This document shows positions 6,186 to 16,140 of a stretch of 33,275 bases of DNA, piece after piece. The stretch is taken from positions 1 to 33,275 of the forward strand of contig VERH01000012.1 in NCBI GenBank assembly GCA_018882735.1, in the 5' to 3' direction. The translations under genes and the position numbers were made by a program. The notes under the pieces were generated by a model, which saw nothing but the letters and a program-made list of their open reading frames with translations, was not told the origin of the DNA and searched no databases. This stretch comes from Candidatus Nanopelagicaceae bacterium. Lineage in GTDB: Bacteria > Actinomycetota > Actinomycetes > Nanopelagicales > Nanopelagicaceae. The number at the start of each line of letters is the position of its first letter. Positions within the stretch are counted from its first letter, which is position 1.

Positions 6186-7625
6186 TTAGCGATAAGCAGC
6201 AGCAACGCCACCCACAGCGTCACCAATGATGTGCACCCGCATTGCATTAGTAGATCCAGGTATTCCAGGAGGTGAACCTGCAACGATCATGATCGCTTCA
6301 CCTTTAGTTACCCGATTCTCTTCAATCAGAATCGCATCGACTTGCTTGACCATCTCATCGGTTGTCTTAACAAGTGGGGTAATGAAGGGCTCCACACCCC
6401 AAGAGAGCGCAAGTTGTCTATAAGTTGTCTCATCTGGGGTTAGCGCAACGACTGGGATATTGCTACGCAATCGAGACATACGTCGGGCTGAATCCCCTGA
6501 TTTAGTAAATGTTGCGAGGACTTTTGCTCCTATGACTTGGCCTACTTCTGTGGCTGCCTTAGTGATTGCTCCACCCTTAGTTCTTGGATTATGTAAAAGC
6601 GCTGGGATTAAGTGAAGGGCATCTGTTTCAGTCTTTTCTATTATGCGCGCCATCGTTTTAACCGCTTCAATCGGATAGCTTCCCACGCTAGTTTCACCAG
6701 AGAGCATCAGCGCATCCGCACCATCAAGAACGGCGTTGGCGCAATCTGTGGCTTCGGCTCGTGTTGGCCTTGAATTTGTGATCATGGAATCAAGCATCTG
6801 GGTAGCGACGATCACAGGTTTCGCCTCTTCGCGAGCGAGAGTGATGCACCGCTTTTGAACAAGCGGAATATCTTCGATTGGCATCTCAACTCCGAGATCA
6901 CCACGAGCAACCATAATTCCATCAAAGGCTTTTATGATCTCTTCTAGATTGTCGACAGCTTGTGGCTTTTCGATCTTTGCAATTACCGGACGATGTATAC
7001 CTAATTCCTTCATCACGCTATGTGCGCCATCGATATCTTTCGCGCTTCGCACAAACGATAGGGCGATGAAATCAGCGCCCGCTTTTAGCCCCCACTTAAG
7101 ATCGTCAATATCTTTCTCAGAGAGCGCCGGAACTGAAACTGCAACGCCGGGAAGATTCAAGCCCTTGTTATTCGAGATCGGACCGGCCTCTACGCACTTT
7201 GTTCTGACCTCGTTCGCTGTTACATCGATTACTTCGACTGCGACTTTTCCGTCATCAATGAGAATACGATCCCCAGCTTTGCAATCTTTCGGTAATCCCT
7301 TGTAGGTAGTACTTACTCGATCCTTGGTGCCCACGATATCTTCTATGGTGATTGTGAGGAGATCATTCACCTTTAAATCGTGCGGACCACTCTCAAATCT
7401 ACCTAGTCGAATTTTGGGACCTTGTAGGTCAACCAATATCGCAACCGAGGTTCCCTTCTTCGCGGCAGTACTTCTAACTAAATCTAGACGAGCTTGGTGC
7501 TCCGCGTACTCGCCATGAGAAAGATTTAGACGGGCTACATTCATGCCCGCATCAATAAGGGATGCAATCCCGTCTGGGCTTTCAACCGCGGGACCAAGCG
7601 TGCAGACAATCTTCGCTCTACGCAT
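6186..7625 (-). CDS. pyk: Pyruvate kinase
   Basis: 479-residue enzyme converting phosphoenolpyruvate and ADP to pyruvate and ATP in the last step of glycolysis. Starts MRRAKIVCTLGPAVES, the conserved N-terminal strand with the TLGP motif. Further marks: NLSHGEYAEH, the catalytic-Lys region KIEKPQAVDNLEEII, MVARGDLGVEMP binding metal and phosphate, and MLDSMI followed by PTRAEATDCANAVLDGADALMLSGETSVGSYPIEAV. Length is usual for actinobacterial enzymes with a C-terminal allosteric domain. ATG at 7625 has AAGG 7 nt upstream. The gene follows gltD after 38 bp packed with short dyads and leads into the CAA tRNA. Confidence 0.97.
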   Translation of the reverse strand: MRRAKIVCTLGPAVESPDGIASLIDAGMNVARLNLSHGEYAEHQARLDLVRSTAAKKGTSVAILVDLQGPKIRLGRFESGPHDLKVNDLLTITIEDIVGTKDRVSTTYKGLPKDCKAGDRILIDDGKVAVEVIDVTANEVRTKCVEAGPISNNKGLNLPGVAVSVPALSEKDIDDLKWGLKAGADFIALSFVRSAKDIDGAHSVMKELGIHRPVIAKIEKPQAVDNLEEIIKAFDGIMVARGDLGVEMPIEDIPLVQKRCITLAREEAKPVIVATQMLDSMITNSRPTRAEATDCANAVLDGADALMLSGETSVGSYPIEAVKTMARIIEKTETDALHLIPALLHNPRTKGGAITKAATEVGQVIGAKVLATFTKSGDSARRMSRLRSNIPVVALTPDETTYRQLALSWGVEPFITPLVKTTDEMVKQVDAILIEENRVTKGEAIMIVAGSPPGIPGSTNAMRVHIIGDAVGGVAAAYR

Positions 7626-7642
7626 TGGAGAACCTTATTCCA

Positions 7643-7681
7643 TCAACTCAGTTGAATCATGAATCAAACCGTTAACGGTTT
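7643..7681. promoter_or_regulatory. Cluster of three adjoining palindromes between gltD and pyk
   Basis: Three dyads lie side by side: TCAACT-C-AGTTGA (7643-7655, perfect), TTGAATCATGAATCAA (7652-7667, 7 of 8 positions paired), and AAACCGTTAACGGTTT (7666-7681, a perfect 16-bp palindrome running into the gltD stop codon). No U-tract follows. They may be operator sites or a processing/termination structure at the gltBD to pyk boundary. Confidence 0.5.
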
Positions 7682-9121
7682 TGAGTCATGCTCGATTGGT
7701 GAAGGTAGTTGTGTGCGCCCCATTAGATGTTGATCGACAGCAGCCGCCGTGCTTCGTCCTTCTGCGATTGCCCACACGATAAGTGATTGTCCGCGACCGG
7801 CATCGCCACATACAAAGACATTCTCCACGTTTGTTGCAAAGTTCTCATCGCGTTTTATATTTCCTCGGGCATCGAGTTTGAGTTCAAGATCTTTGACTAA
7901 TCTATTTTCCTCTATTCCAGTAAAGCCAAGTGCTAGGAAAACTAGATCAGCTTCGATAACTTTCTCAGTTCCAGCAACCGGCTCAAACTTTCCATTCTCA
8001 AAAGCTGTTTCAATCACCTTCAGTCCAATTAGATTTCCGCTCTCATCCTTTACAAACTCTTGAGTTGCAATCGAATAGAGACGCTCGCCCGCCTCTTCGT
8101 GTGCGCTACTAACTCGGTAAACCATTGGATAGGTTGGCCATGGTTGCGAAGAAGGCCGCTCATCGGTTGGTCGCGGCATGATTTCGATCTGGGTTATGTG
8201 CGCTGCGCCTTGTCTAATTGCGGTCCCTAAACAGTCTGCACCAGTATCGCCGCCGCCAAGAATTATCACTTTCTTTCCTTGCGCGTTAATAGCAGGAGCC
8301 TCATTTAATTCACCAAGAGCCTGTTTGTTGCCCCAAGGTAAATACTCCATTGCTTGATGCACTCCTCTTGCTTCCCGCCCTGGAATATTTAAATCTCTAG
8401 CTTGAGTCGCACCAACGGCAAGAACCACCGAGTCATAGCGAGATTTCAATTCACTCGCCGTTAAATCAACTCCCACGTTGATGCCCGGGCGGAATCTCGT
8501 GCCTTCGCGTTGCATCTGATTTAGTCGGCGATCAAGAATAGATTTCTCCATTTTAAATTCCGGTATGCCATAGCGAAGTAATCCGCCGATCTTCTCCGCG
8601 CGTTCATAAACAACTACGGTGTGGCCGGCTCGAGTTAGTTGTTGGGCTGCCGCTAGTCCGGCTGGGCCGGAGCCGATAACGGCAACTGTCTTTCCAGTAA
8701 TTCGATCAGGTTGGAGCGGGCGTACATTTCCAGCTTGGAATGCCTCTTCAATCGTGCGCAGCTCAATCTGCTTGATAGTAACTGGATCTTGATTTATACC
8801 CAGAACGCAAGAGGTCTCGCACGGGGCAGGACAAAGTCTGCCGGTAAATTCAGGAAAGTTATTTGTGGCATGGAGGCGATCGATCGCATCAACCTTCTCG
8901 TTTCGCCAAATTAAGTCGTTCCATTCTGGAATCAGATTCCCGAGTGGGCAACCTTGGTGACAGAACGGGATACCGCAATCCATACAGCGACCAGCTTGAC
9001 GTTGGAGCGATGAGAATTCTTGCTCTTCGTAAACTTCGCGCCAATCTCTTATCCGCACATCGACTGGACGGCGCTTTGGAGTCTCGCGCTCAAACTTCAT
9101 AAATCCCTTTGGATCAGCCAT
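7664..9121 (-). CDS. gltD: Glutamate synthase small subunit
   Basis: 485-residue FAD/NADPH-binding beta subunit of GOGAT, which passes electrons from NADPH to the large subunit for reductive conversion of 2-oxoglutarate and glutamine-derived ammonia to glutamate. The N-terminal Fe-S part has [16 protein letters not shown] and [12 protein letters not shown] cysteine clusters. FAD binding is shown by [20 protein letters not shown] binding by [11 protein letters not shown], and the C-terminal FAD motif by [22 protein letters not shown]. The ATG overlaps the gltB stop by 8 nt, implying coupled translation and equal subunit amounts. Length is normal for the family. Confidence 0.96.
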   Translation of the reverse strand: MADPKGFMKFERETPKRRPVDVRIRDWREVYEEQEFSSLQRQAGRCMDCGIPFCHQGCPLGNLIPEWNDLIWRNEKVDAIDRLHATNNFPEFTGRLCPAPCETSCVLGINQDPVTIKQIELRTIEEAFQAGNVRPLQPDRITGKTVAVIGSGPAGLAAAQQLTRAGHTVVVYERAEKIGGLLRYGIPEFKMEKSILDRRLNQMQREGTRFRPGINVGVDLTASELKSRYDSVVLAVGATQARDLNIPGREARGVHQAMEYLPWGNKQALGELNEAPAINAQGKKVIILGGGDTGADCLGTAIRQGAAHITQIEIMPRPTDERPSSQPWPTYPMVYRVSSAHEEAGERLYSIATQEFVKDESGNLIGLKVIETAFENGKFEPVAGTEKVIEADLVFLALGFTGIEENRLVKDLELKLDARGNIKRDENFATNVENVFVCGDAGRGQSLIVWAIAEGRSTAAAVDQHLMGRTQLPSPIEHDSKPLTV

Positions 9122-12100
9122 TTAGCACCTCCATGATTGCGCGATCTTGGTCTTTGCCAGACTTTTGCGCCTCAGACATAACTTTTAGAACGCGCGCATA
9201 GTCGCGTGGCATGACTCTTGTAAATCGCTTGATTGATTTACCCCAATCCTTTAGTAATTCGGATGCTACGTTCGAACCGGTCTCCGCAAAAAACCTAGAG
9301 ACGATCCTTTCAAGTCGAGAATTGTCCTCAGCTGGTACTTCTTGAAGATCTACCATCTCGGTGTTAACTAAACGAGGATCTAGATCTAGTAAATAGGCAA
9401 CGCCACCCGACATACCCGCAGCGAAATTTCTTCCCGTCTTTCCTAGTACTACAACTTCTCCGCCCGTCATATATTCGCAGCCATGATCGCCAGCGCCTTC
9501 AACGACTGCAGTAGCGCCAGAATTTCTTACACAGAAGCGCTCTCCCACAACTCCGCGGACAAAGATCTCACCGCTTGTTGCGCCATAGCCGACGACATTG
9601 CCTGCAATGACATTCTTTTCCGAGTCAAAGAGCGCCTTTTCGTCAGGACGGACAATCACTCTTCCGCCAGATATTCCCTTTCCTAAGTGATCATTAGTGT
9701 CGCCGTATAAGCGAATGGTGAGTCCGCGGGGAATAAATGCGCCCAGTGATTGACCTGCAGATCCATGAAGCGTCACTTCGATCGTATCTTCAGGTAAACC
9801 CGCGCCACCAAATCTCTTAGTGACCTCAGAGCCGAGAATGGTTCCCACCGTGCGATTCCTATTTCTTACAGGAAGTGAGATAGCTAGATGCGCTCCCGTT
9901 AGAAGTGCCGGCGCAGCTAGTTTAAGTAGTTCGTTATCGAGCGCCCCGGATAGACCATGGTCTTGTTCAACTTCTCGTTTACGCGCCTTGTATTTAGTTA
10001 GATCTGGAAACTTAAGAATCGGTTCAAGGTTAAGTCCTGATGCTTTCCAGTGAGCGATTGCCTTTTTCGTATCTAGCAACTCAACTTGGCCAATTGCCTC
10101 AGCAAGCGTTCTAAAGCCAAGTTTGGCGAGCCATTCACGGACCTCTTCAGCTATGTATTCAAAGAAAGTCTGGACGAATTCAGGCTTTCCGGTAAAGCGC
10201 TCGCGAAGTTTTGGGTTCTGGGTTGCAACACCGACTGGACAAGTATCTAGATGACAGACGCGCATCATCACGCAACCAGAAACAACTAATGGCGCGGTTG
10301 CAAAACCAAACTCTTCGGCGCCAAGGAGGGCGGCGATGATTACATCTCTACCAGTCTTCATCTGGCCGTCAGTTTGAACAACTATGCGATCGCGTAGCCC
10401 ATTGAGGATTAGCGTCTGTTGGGTCTCAGCTAGTCCTAATTCCCATGGCGCACCTGCGTGCTTTAAAGATGTAAGAGGTGAAGCCCCAGTTCCACCATCG
10501 TGACCTGAGATAAGAACTACATCTGCGTGTGCCTTACTTACGCCAGCCGCGACTGTTCCCACGCCAACTTGCGCCACAAGTTTTACATGGATTCGAGCAT
10601 CGCGATTTGAATTCTTTAGATCGTGAATTAATTGCGCTAGGTCTTCAATTGAATAGATATCGTGATGAGGTGGAGGTGAAATCAAGCCAACGCCAGGTGT
10701 GGAGTGACGAGTCTTTGCAATCCAGGGATAGACCTTATTTCCTGGAAGCTGACCACCTTCTCCTGGCTTAGCTCCTTGCGCCATCTTTATCTGGATGTCA
10801 TCAGCGTTAACTAGGTATTCACTCGTGACGCCAAATCTTCCAGATGCAACTTGTTTAATGGCAGAGCGCTTCCAGTCGCCATTCTCTAGCGGCTTATAGC
10901 GATCTGGATCTTCGCCACCTTCGCCGGTATTTGATTTAGCGCCGAGGCGATTCATTGCAATCGCCAGAGTTTCGTGGGCTTCTTGTGAGATAGATCCATA
11001 GGACATCGCGCCCGTTGAGAATCGTTTCACTATCTCAGAAATAGGCTCTACCTCTTCGATTGGAATGGAGTTACGGACTCCTTCTTTAAATGTGAAGAGC
11101 CCTCGTAGCGTCATAAGCGCCTTAGATTGTTCGTCGATTCGAGTGGTGTAGCGCTTGAAGATGTCGTATCGCTTTGAACGAGTAGCGTGCTGAAGTGCGA
11201 ATACAGTTTCTGGATCGAATAGATGCGGTTCACCATCGCGACGCCATTGGTACTCCCCACCGATAGGTAGTCGCTTCGTGTTTGGTATCTCACCGCCCGG
11301 CGGATAGGCGATGTGATGTCGCTTAATGGTCTCTTCCGCTATTACATCTAGCCCAACTCCACCGAGTCGAGAGGTTGTTCCAACAAAGTACTCATCGATT
11401 AATTCTTGTGAAAGACCAAGAGCCTCAAAGACTTGCGCGCCGGTGTAAGAAGCGATTGTTGAGATTCCCATCTTCGACATGACTTTAAGTACACCTTTGC
11501 CGAGCGACTTAATTAAGTTGTAGACAGCTTTCTCGGCAGAAAGATCGGTGATCACACCTTGAAGCACTAGATCTTCAGCGGACTCCATAGCTAAGTAGGG
11601 ATTTACCGCCGCTGCTCCATACCCAATCAAGAGCGCAACATGATGAACTTCGCGTACTTCCCCAGTTTCAACGACTAGTCCGACTTTGGTTCTAGTTTTC
11701 TCACGGATGAGATGATGATGTACCGCAGCAGTTAACAATAGTGAAGGAATAGGAGCGTTCTCGCCATCTCCATCTCGGTCGGATAAGACGATAATCCGTG
11801 CACCTTCTTTTATGGCTCTAGATACCTCGCCTCTTATCTCTTCCAATCGATCTCTTAGCCCTTGCCCGCCTTCAGCAATTTGGAATAGGCCACGAACTAC
11901 ATATGCAGATAACCCAGGATGGCTGCCATCTGCATTTACATTAATTATTTTGGCGAGTTGATCATTATCAATTACAGGAAAATCAAGACTTATTTGTCGA
12001 CAGGATGAAGGGCCAGGGTCCAGGAGATTGTGCTCAGGACCGATAGATCCTCCGAGTGAAGTAACCAACTCTTCTCTAATTGCATCAAGAGGCGGATTAG

Positions 12101-13646
12101 TGACTTGAGCGAAGAGTTGTGAAAAGTAATCAAAGAGGAGCCTTGGTTTCTCCGAGAGAACGGCGACCGGAGTATCTGTTCCCATCGAACCGATTGGTTC
12201 TGCGCCACTTCTGGCCATTGGCGTAATGATTAAGCGGAGTTCTTCTTCGGTATATCCAAATGCTCTTTGGCGACGTAATACCGAGGAGTGTGGATAGAAA
12301 ATGTGTTCGCGGGCAGGAATATCTTCTAACCTAACCATTCCCGCGTGCAACCACTCTCCGTAAGGGGCTGATGAAGCAAGTGAATCTTTAATCTCATCAT
12401 CTTCGATAACTCGACCTTCATCTAGGTCGACGAGGAACATCTTTCCTGGTTGAAGTCGACCTTTTCGTAGGACTCGATCTTGTGGGATATCGAGTACGCC
12501 AACTTCACTTGCGAGTACGACTAAGCCATCATTTGTAATCCAGAAGCGACTAGGGCGAAGTCCGTTTCGATCTAACACAGCTCCAATTTGGTGGCCATCT
12601 GTAAAAGTTATACATGCTGGGCCATCCCATGGCTCCATCAATGCGGAATGGAAGCGATAGAAATCGCGCCGAAGTTGTGACATCGTTTCGTGGTTCTCCC
12701 ACGCTTCTGGGATCATCATCAAGACAGCATGTGGAAGAGATCTCCCGCCGAGATAGAGAAGTTCTAAAACCTCATCAAAAGATGCCGAGTCACTTCCTTG
12801 AGGATCAACGATCGGAAAGAGTCGTTTGAGATCGCCAGGAATCAAATCACTTTCAAGGAGCGCCTCTCGCGCTGCCATCCAATTTCGATTTCCTTTAACT
12901 GTGTTTATCTCTCCGTTGTGCGCGATGAATCTATACGGGTGGGCAAGCGGCCAAGATGGAAAAGTATTGGTGGAGAATCGCGAGTGAACTAAGGCGAAGG
13001 GCGATTGCAACTTTGGATCATTTAAATCGGGAAAGAATTCTGAGAGCTGGTGTGTGGTAAGCATTCCCTTGTAGACAATTGTTTGTGCGGAAAGCGAAGC
13101 GAAGTAAAGCGGGAGCTGATGCTCTACTCGTTTCCGGAAGCAGAAAGCGAGGCGATCTAATGCAATCCCAGATTCGCCACCAAGCCCGGCAAGAAAGAGC
13201 ATCTTGAAATCTGGCATCACCGATAGCGCAGTTGCGCCAAGGCTCGATGAATTAATTGGAACGCTTCGCCAACCTAAAACTCGCAAACCCTCTTCCTTCG
13301 CCAAATCATTAAGGCGATTCAGCGCTTGAAAATCTTTTGGAAGAAAAGCAATGCCGACTGCGTACTCGCTAGGATTTGGAAGATCAAATTGAACTTCTGT
13401 CCGTAAGAAGTGGTCCGGAACGCGAATCATTATGCCCGCACCGTCACCGCTATTAACTTCTGCGCCTGATGCGCCGCGGTGATCAAGATTGCGAAGCGCC
13501 TCTAAACCTTGTTGAACAATCTCGTGCGTTGCCTCTTTATTAAGAGTTGCGACCATGGCGACTCCGCAGGCATCATGCTCGAAGGCAGGGTCATAAAGAC
13601 CGCTGCGCTCCGGCAGAGCGCTAAAGAGTTTTTCAGAGATTGCCAT
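9114..13646 (-). CDS. gltB: Glutamate synthase large subunit
   Basis: 1510-residue alpha subunit of GOGAT. The amidotransferase nucleophile is Cys27 in DACGVAMVA, preceded by a 26-residue propeptide that must be removed. The FMN/2-oxoglutarate domain includes [22 protein letters not shown] and [10 protein letters not shown]; the [3Fe-4S] cluster motif [12 protein letters not shown] (spacing C-x5-C-x4-C) is at about residue 1120. The C-terminal glutamate-synthase beta-helix domain is present ([17 protein letters not shown]). Length agrees with complete bacterial GltB. ATG at 13646 has GGAG 4 nt upstream. A 106-bp spacer with interleaved inverted repeats separates it from the metal-transporter gene upstream. 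Confidence 0.97.
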   Translation of the reverse strand: MAISEKLFSALPERSGLYDPAFEHDACGVAMVATLNKEATHEIVQQGLEALRNLDHRGASGAEVNSGDGAGIMIRVPDHFLRTEVQFDLPNPSEYAVGIAFLPKDFQALNRLNDLAKEEGLRVLGWRSVPINSSSLGATALSVMPDFKMLFLAGLGGESGIALDRLAFCFRKRVEHQLPLYFASLSAQTIVYKGMLTTHQLSEFFPDLNDPKLQSPFALVHSRFSTNTFPSWPLAHPYRFIAHNGEINTVKGNRNWMAAREALLESDLIPGDLKRLFPIVDPQGSDSASFDEVLELLYLGGRSLPHAVLMMIPEAWENHETMSQLRRDFYRFHSALMEPWDGPACITFTDGHQIGAVLDRNGLRPSRFWITNDGLVVLASEVGVLDIPQDRVLRKGRLQPGKMFLVDLDEGRVIEDDEIKDSLASSAPYGEWLHAGMVRLEDIPAREHIFYPHSSVLRRQRAFGYTEEELRLIITPMARSGAEPIGSMGTDTPVAVLSEKPRLLFDYFSQLFAQVTNPPLDAIREELVTSLGGSIGPEHNLLDPGPSSCRQISLDFPVIDNDQLAKIINVNADGSHPGLSAYVVRGLFQIAEGGQGLRDRLEEIRGEVSRAIKEGARIIVLSDRDGDGENAPIPSLLLTAAVHHHLIREKTRTKVGLVVETGEVREVHHVALLIGYGAAAVNPYLAMESAEDLVLQGVITDLSAEKAVYNLIKSLGKGVLKVMSKMGISTIASYTGAQVFEALGLSQELIDEYFVGTTSRLGGVGLDVIAEETIKRHHIAYPPGGEIPNTKRLPIGGEYQWRRDGEPHLFDPETVFALQHATRSKRYDIFKRYTTRIDEQSKALMTLRGLFTFKEGVRNSIPIEEVEPISEIVKRFSTGAMSYGSISQEAHETLAIAMNRLGAKSNTGEGGEDPDRYKPLENGDWKRSAIKQVASGRFGVTSEYLVNADDIQIKMAQGAKPGEGGQLPGNKVYPWIAKTRHSTPGVGLISPPPHHDIYSIEDLAQLIHDLKNSNRDARIHVKLVAQVGVGTVAAGVSKAHADVVLISGHDGGTGASPLTSLKHAGAPWELGLAETQQTLILNGLRDRIVVQTDGQMKTGRDVIIAALLGAEEFGFATAPLVVSGCVMMRVCHLDTCPVGVATQNPKLRERFTGKPEFVQTFFEYIAEEVREWLAKLGFRTLAEAIGQVELLDTKKAIAHWKASGLNLEPILKFPDLTKYKARKREVEQDHGLSGALDNELLKLAAPALLTGAHLAISLPVRNRNRTVGTILGSEVTKRFGGAGLPEDTIEVTLHGSAGQSLGAFIPRGLTIRLYGDTNDHLGKGISGGRVIVRPDEKALFDSEKNVIAGNVVGYGATSGEIFVRGVVGERFCVRNSGATAVVEGAGDHGCEYMTGGEVVVLGKTGRNFAAGMSGGVAYLLDLDPRLVNTEMVDLQEVPAEDNSRLERIVSRFFAETGSNVASELLKDWGKSIKRFTRVMPRDYARVLKVMSEAQKSGKDQDRAIMEVLNG

Positions 13647-13660
13647 CTCGCTCCATCTTC

Positions 13661-13714
13661 AGACTCGAGAGGCGTAGAAGTCCCTTGAGTCTTTTAGATC
13701 TATTTTGAAGGGAC
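13661..13714 (-). promoter_or_regulatory. Interleaved inverted repeats in the gltB leader
   Basis: In minus-strand order: GTCCCTT (13714-13708), AGACTC (13692-13687), AAGGGAC (13686-13680), GAGTCT (13666-13661). Segments 1 and 3 form a 7-bp helix, 2 and 4 a 6-bp helix; the order allows an H-type pseudoknot or two exclusive hairpins. The last segment ends 14 nt before the gltB ATG, next to the SD. The complementarity is seen; regulatory function is speculative and the segments are short enough to occur by chance. Confidence 0.3.
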
Positions 13715-13752
13715 GGCGATGGCCCGTAGGAAGGGAGAATCTACCAAATAAG

Positions 13753-14460
13753 TTAGATACCAGAGATATGAGCGATCTGGCCGACGCCTGCGGTAATCGC
13801 CATACCTAGCGCTCCGCCTAGAACGATACGAAGAGTTGTCCGTCCAACTTTCGATCCCGCGGTTTTTGCGCTCACAATCCCCGCCATTACTAATCCGATA
13901 AATGAAAAGCCAATAATGGAAATCGCCTTATCTCCGAGGGTCGGGGCAAAGGCGCCAACAAAGGGAATCAATCCCCCGGCAGTAAAGCTAAGAGCCGATG
14001 CAATCGCGGCCTGTAATGGTCTTGCTTTAGTAGCTTCAAATTGTCCTAGTTCGTCGCGCAAGTGAGCGCCAAGAGCATCATGTTCGTGTAACTCTCGGGC
14101 GACTTTCTCTGCAGTCCCTCTAGATAAACCTCGCGCTTGGTAGATCTGGGTTAACTCCTCAAGTTCACCTTCTGGATCTAATTCGAGATGTTCTTTCTCC
14201 AGGAGACGATCGGATTCTTCAATATCGTTCTGTGAACGTACCGAGACATACTCGCCAACGGCCATCGACATTGCGCCAGCTGCGATAGCGGCAGAACCGG
14301 CAGTAAGTACAAAATCATTCTTTCCAGCCGATACAACGCCAATCATCAATGAAGCAGTTGAGACCAGGCCATCATTTACGCCAAGGACCGCAGCGCGGAG
14401 CCAGCCAGCGCGATTGGTCTTGTGGTCTTCGTTGCGCTTGTGAATCTCATGTAGCGACAT
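13753..14460 (-). CDS. VIT1/CCC1-family iron or manganese transporter
   Basis: About 235 residues. The N-terminal segment WLRAAVLGVNDGLVSTASLMIGV is the hallmark first helix of the vacuolar iron transporter / CCC1 family, and AAGAMSMAVGEYVSVRSQ the second. A central acidic/basic helical region (EKEHLELDPEGELEELTQIY) is the cytoplasmic metal-binding segment, followed by three hydrophobic helices. Family members move Fe2+ or Mn2+ out of the cytoplasm; in bacteria this is usually detoxification. I prefer ATG at 14460, with AAGG 7 nt upstream and 2 nt after the lgt stop, over an in-frame TTG at 14466. Metal specificity cannot be told. Its neighbour gltBD encodes Fe-S enzymes, but a functional link is only a guess. 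Confidence 0.88.
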   Translation of the reverse strand: MSLHEIHKRNEDHKTNRAGWLRAAVLGVNDGLVSTASLMIGVVSAGKNDFVLTAGSAAIAAGAMSMAVGEYVSVRSQNDIEESDRLLEKEHLELDPEGELEELTQIYQARGLSRGTAEKVARELHEHDALGAHLRDELGQFEATKARPLQAAIASALSFTAGGLIPFVGAFAPTLGDKAISIIGFSFIGLVMAGIVSAKTAGSKVGRTTLRIVLGGALGMAITAGVGQIAHISGI

Positions 14461-14462
14461 GT

Positions 14463-15308
14463 TCAAACCTTACTACTTGAGTTCTCTTTTTCCTTTGATT
14501 TTTCCGATTGAGAATTTAGCCGGTAGAGAACAAGGGCAGAGGCGAGAAGTAGAATCAAACTAGTCCAGATATTTAGGCGTAGCCCAAGTATCAAATTTGC
14601 TTCATCAATCCGAATCATCTCAATCAAGCCGCGGCCAAATGAGTATGCGCCTACATAGAGAGCAAAGAGCGAGCCACTTGCGAGATGCCCTCGCTTTCCG
14701 ATCCAAATCAGTAACAGGGCAACGAGCGAACACCAGAGCGCTTCATACAAAAAAGTTGGATGGAATGTTTCAAAGTTTGAGTATCCAATTGGTCGATAGC
14801 GGAATGGAATCTCAAGCGCCCACGGAGCATCAAGCGGTCGACCAAAGAGCTCCTTATTAAACCAATTTCCAAATCTCCCAATCGCTTGAGCAATTAACAA
14901 CCCTGGGGCGATCGCATCGGCGAATTGGGCAAAAGAAATCTCACCCCGATTAGAACTCTTTTTGTAGGCAAAATAAGCGGCAACAGCGCCGAGCGAGATA
15001 GCTCCCCAAATGCCGAGCCCACCCTGCCAGATGTACAACGCTTCAATTGGATTACCGCCCGGACCAAAATAATCCTGCGGCGAAGTTATTACGTGATAAA
15101 GCCGGCCACCAATTACGCCAGCAGGTACCGCAAAGATCGCGATGTCACCGACAACACCGGCTTTGCCTCCCATCGCTACATATCTTCGCCCACCAATTAA
15201 CACCGCCGCTACGATTCCAAGCATGATGCAAAATGCATAGAAATGGAGCGTCAACGGTCCAATCTCTATAAAGGATCGTTCCGGCGAGGGAATGCTGGCG
15301 AACTTCAC
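14463..15308 (-). CDS. lgt: Prolipoprotein diacylglyceryl transferase
   Basis: 281-residue polytopic membrane enzyme that transfers diacylglycerol from phosphatidylglycerol to the lipobox Cys of prolipoproteins. Starts IPSPERSFIEIGPLTLHFYAFCIMLGI, the conserved first block, and carries the Lgt signature AIGRFGNWFNKELFGRP (about residues 142-158) with the essential Arg and Asn. In the region equivalent to the E. coli catalytic His103 (QGGLGIWGAISLG) there is no His; my recollection is that this is common in Actinobacteria. Start is GTG at 15308 with AGGG 5 nt upstream. It sits 11 nt after the DsbA-like gene, with LspA, the next enzyme of the pathway, encoded at 30524-31063. Confidence 0.95.
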   Translation of the reverse strand: MKFASIPSPERSFIEIGPLTLHFYAFCIMLGIVAAVLIGGRRYVAMGGKAGVVGDIAIFAVPAGVIGGRLYHVITSPQDYFGPGGNPIEALYIWQGGLGIWGAISLGAVAAYFAYKKSSNRGEISFAQFADAIAPGLLIAQAIGRFGNWFNKELFGRPLDAPWALEIPFRYRPIGYSNFETFHPTFLYEALWCSLVALLLIWIGKRGHLASGSLFALYVGAYSFGRGLIEMIRIDEANLILGLRLNIWTSLILLLASALVLYRLNSQSEKSKEKENSSSKV

Positions 15309-15319
15309 CGATTCCCTAC

Positions 15320-16063
15320 TTACTGCTTTGCAGCTTCTACCGCCGCCTTGAACTCATCGAGTTTGAATTCACTAGTGGTTCGCTCCCAGCGAGTTCCATT
15401 GATGAAAACAGTCGGCGTTCCTTCGACATTGTTCGGCTTCATTGATTCAGCGACTTTCTTCACGTTATCGCCGTACTTATTATCGTTCACGCAATCTGCA
15501 AACGATTGGTTAGTGATACCAAGTTTCTTGCCGATAGTAATCAGATTTTCATTGGAGAAGAGTCCAGAATTCTCGTTACCTTGGACTTGATAGAGCGCCT
15601 TATGGAAATCAAGGAAACGACCCTCATCAATTGCACAATACGCGGCATTCGATGCGCGAACTGATTCTTGACCCAAGAAGGAGGCCATGTGATAGACGAC
15701 CTTGGCCTCTTTATTCCTAATCAACTCATCTAAGTAGCCACCCATCTCCTTCTCAAAGAAGTTACAGAACGGACACTGGAAATCTTCCCAGATATTGATT
15801 TCTAGGGCGGAGTCGGGATTGAAGACAATTCCATAATCATCGGCTTCGCTAACTTGTGCCGACAATGGCGCACCAAGGTTTGAGGTGTCCAAGTTTTCAA
15901 TTGCAATCGGGGTTTCGCTGCCACCACCGGAGCGCTTATCCATAAAAGTGAAGATGACACCAGATAGAACTACGAGTCCAACCATTCCTAAAACAAGATT
16001 TCTAGTAAGGGTGTCACCCTTTGGTTTGGCATCTCTGACTTTCTGGCGAGGCTCTTTTGGCAC
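15320..16063 (-). CDS. Membrane-anchored DsbA-like thiol-disulfide oxidoreductase
   Basis: 247 residues: a basic cytoplasmic N-terminus, one membrane helix (about 23-41, NLVLGMVGLVVLSGVIFTF), a linker, then a thioredoxin-fold DSBA domain facing outwards. The redox motif is Cys97-Pro-Phe-Cys100 in WEDFQCPFC, and the cis-Pro loop is GTPTVFING. Two further Cys (NAAYCAID, FADCVND) could form a second disulfide as in related actinobacterial proteins. Role: forming or shuffling disulfides in exported proteins. GTG at 16063 has AAGGGAG 5 nt upstream, which decides this start. It precedes lgt by 11 nt, so both envelope genes are probably co-transcribed after trpA. Confidence 0.9.
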   Translation of the reverse strand: MPKEPRQKVRDAKPKGDTLTRNLVLGMVGLVVLSGVIFTFMDKRSGGGSETPIAIENLDTSNLGAPLSAQVSEADDYGIVFNPDSALEINIWEDFQCPFCNFFEKEMGGYLDELIRNKEAKVVYHMASFLGQESVRASNAAYCAIDEGRFLDFHKALYQVQGNENSGLFSNENLITIGKKLGITNQSFADCVNDNKYGDNVKKVAESMKPNNVEGTPTVFINGTRWERTTSEFKLDEFKAAVEAAKQ

Positions 16064-16140
16064 GTTTACTCCCTTAACTTTTCTATTTCAATTTACTCGG
16101 CTTGGGCTTTCTAAATCTTGAAAATTCTATGCCATACCCG

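Noticed and set aside
9483-12992. Several plus- and minus-strand open frames of 60-80 codons inside gltB
   Set aside because: They lie wholly within a well-conserved GltB reading frame, lack ribosome sites, and show no recognisable domains.
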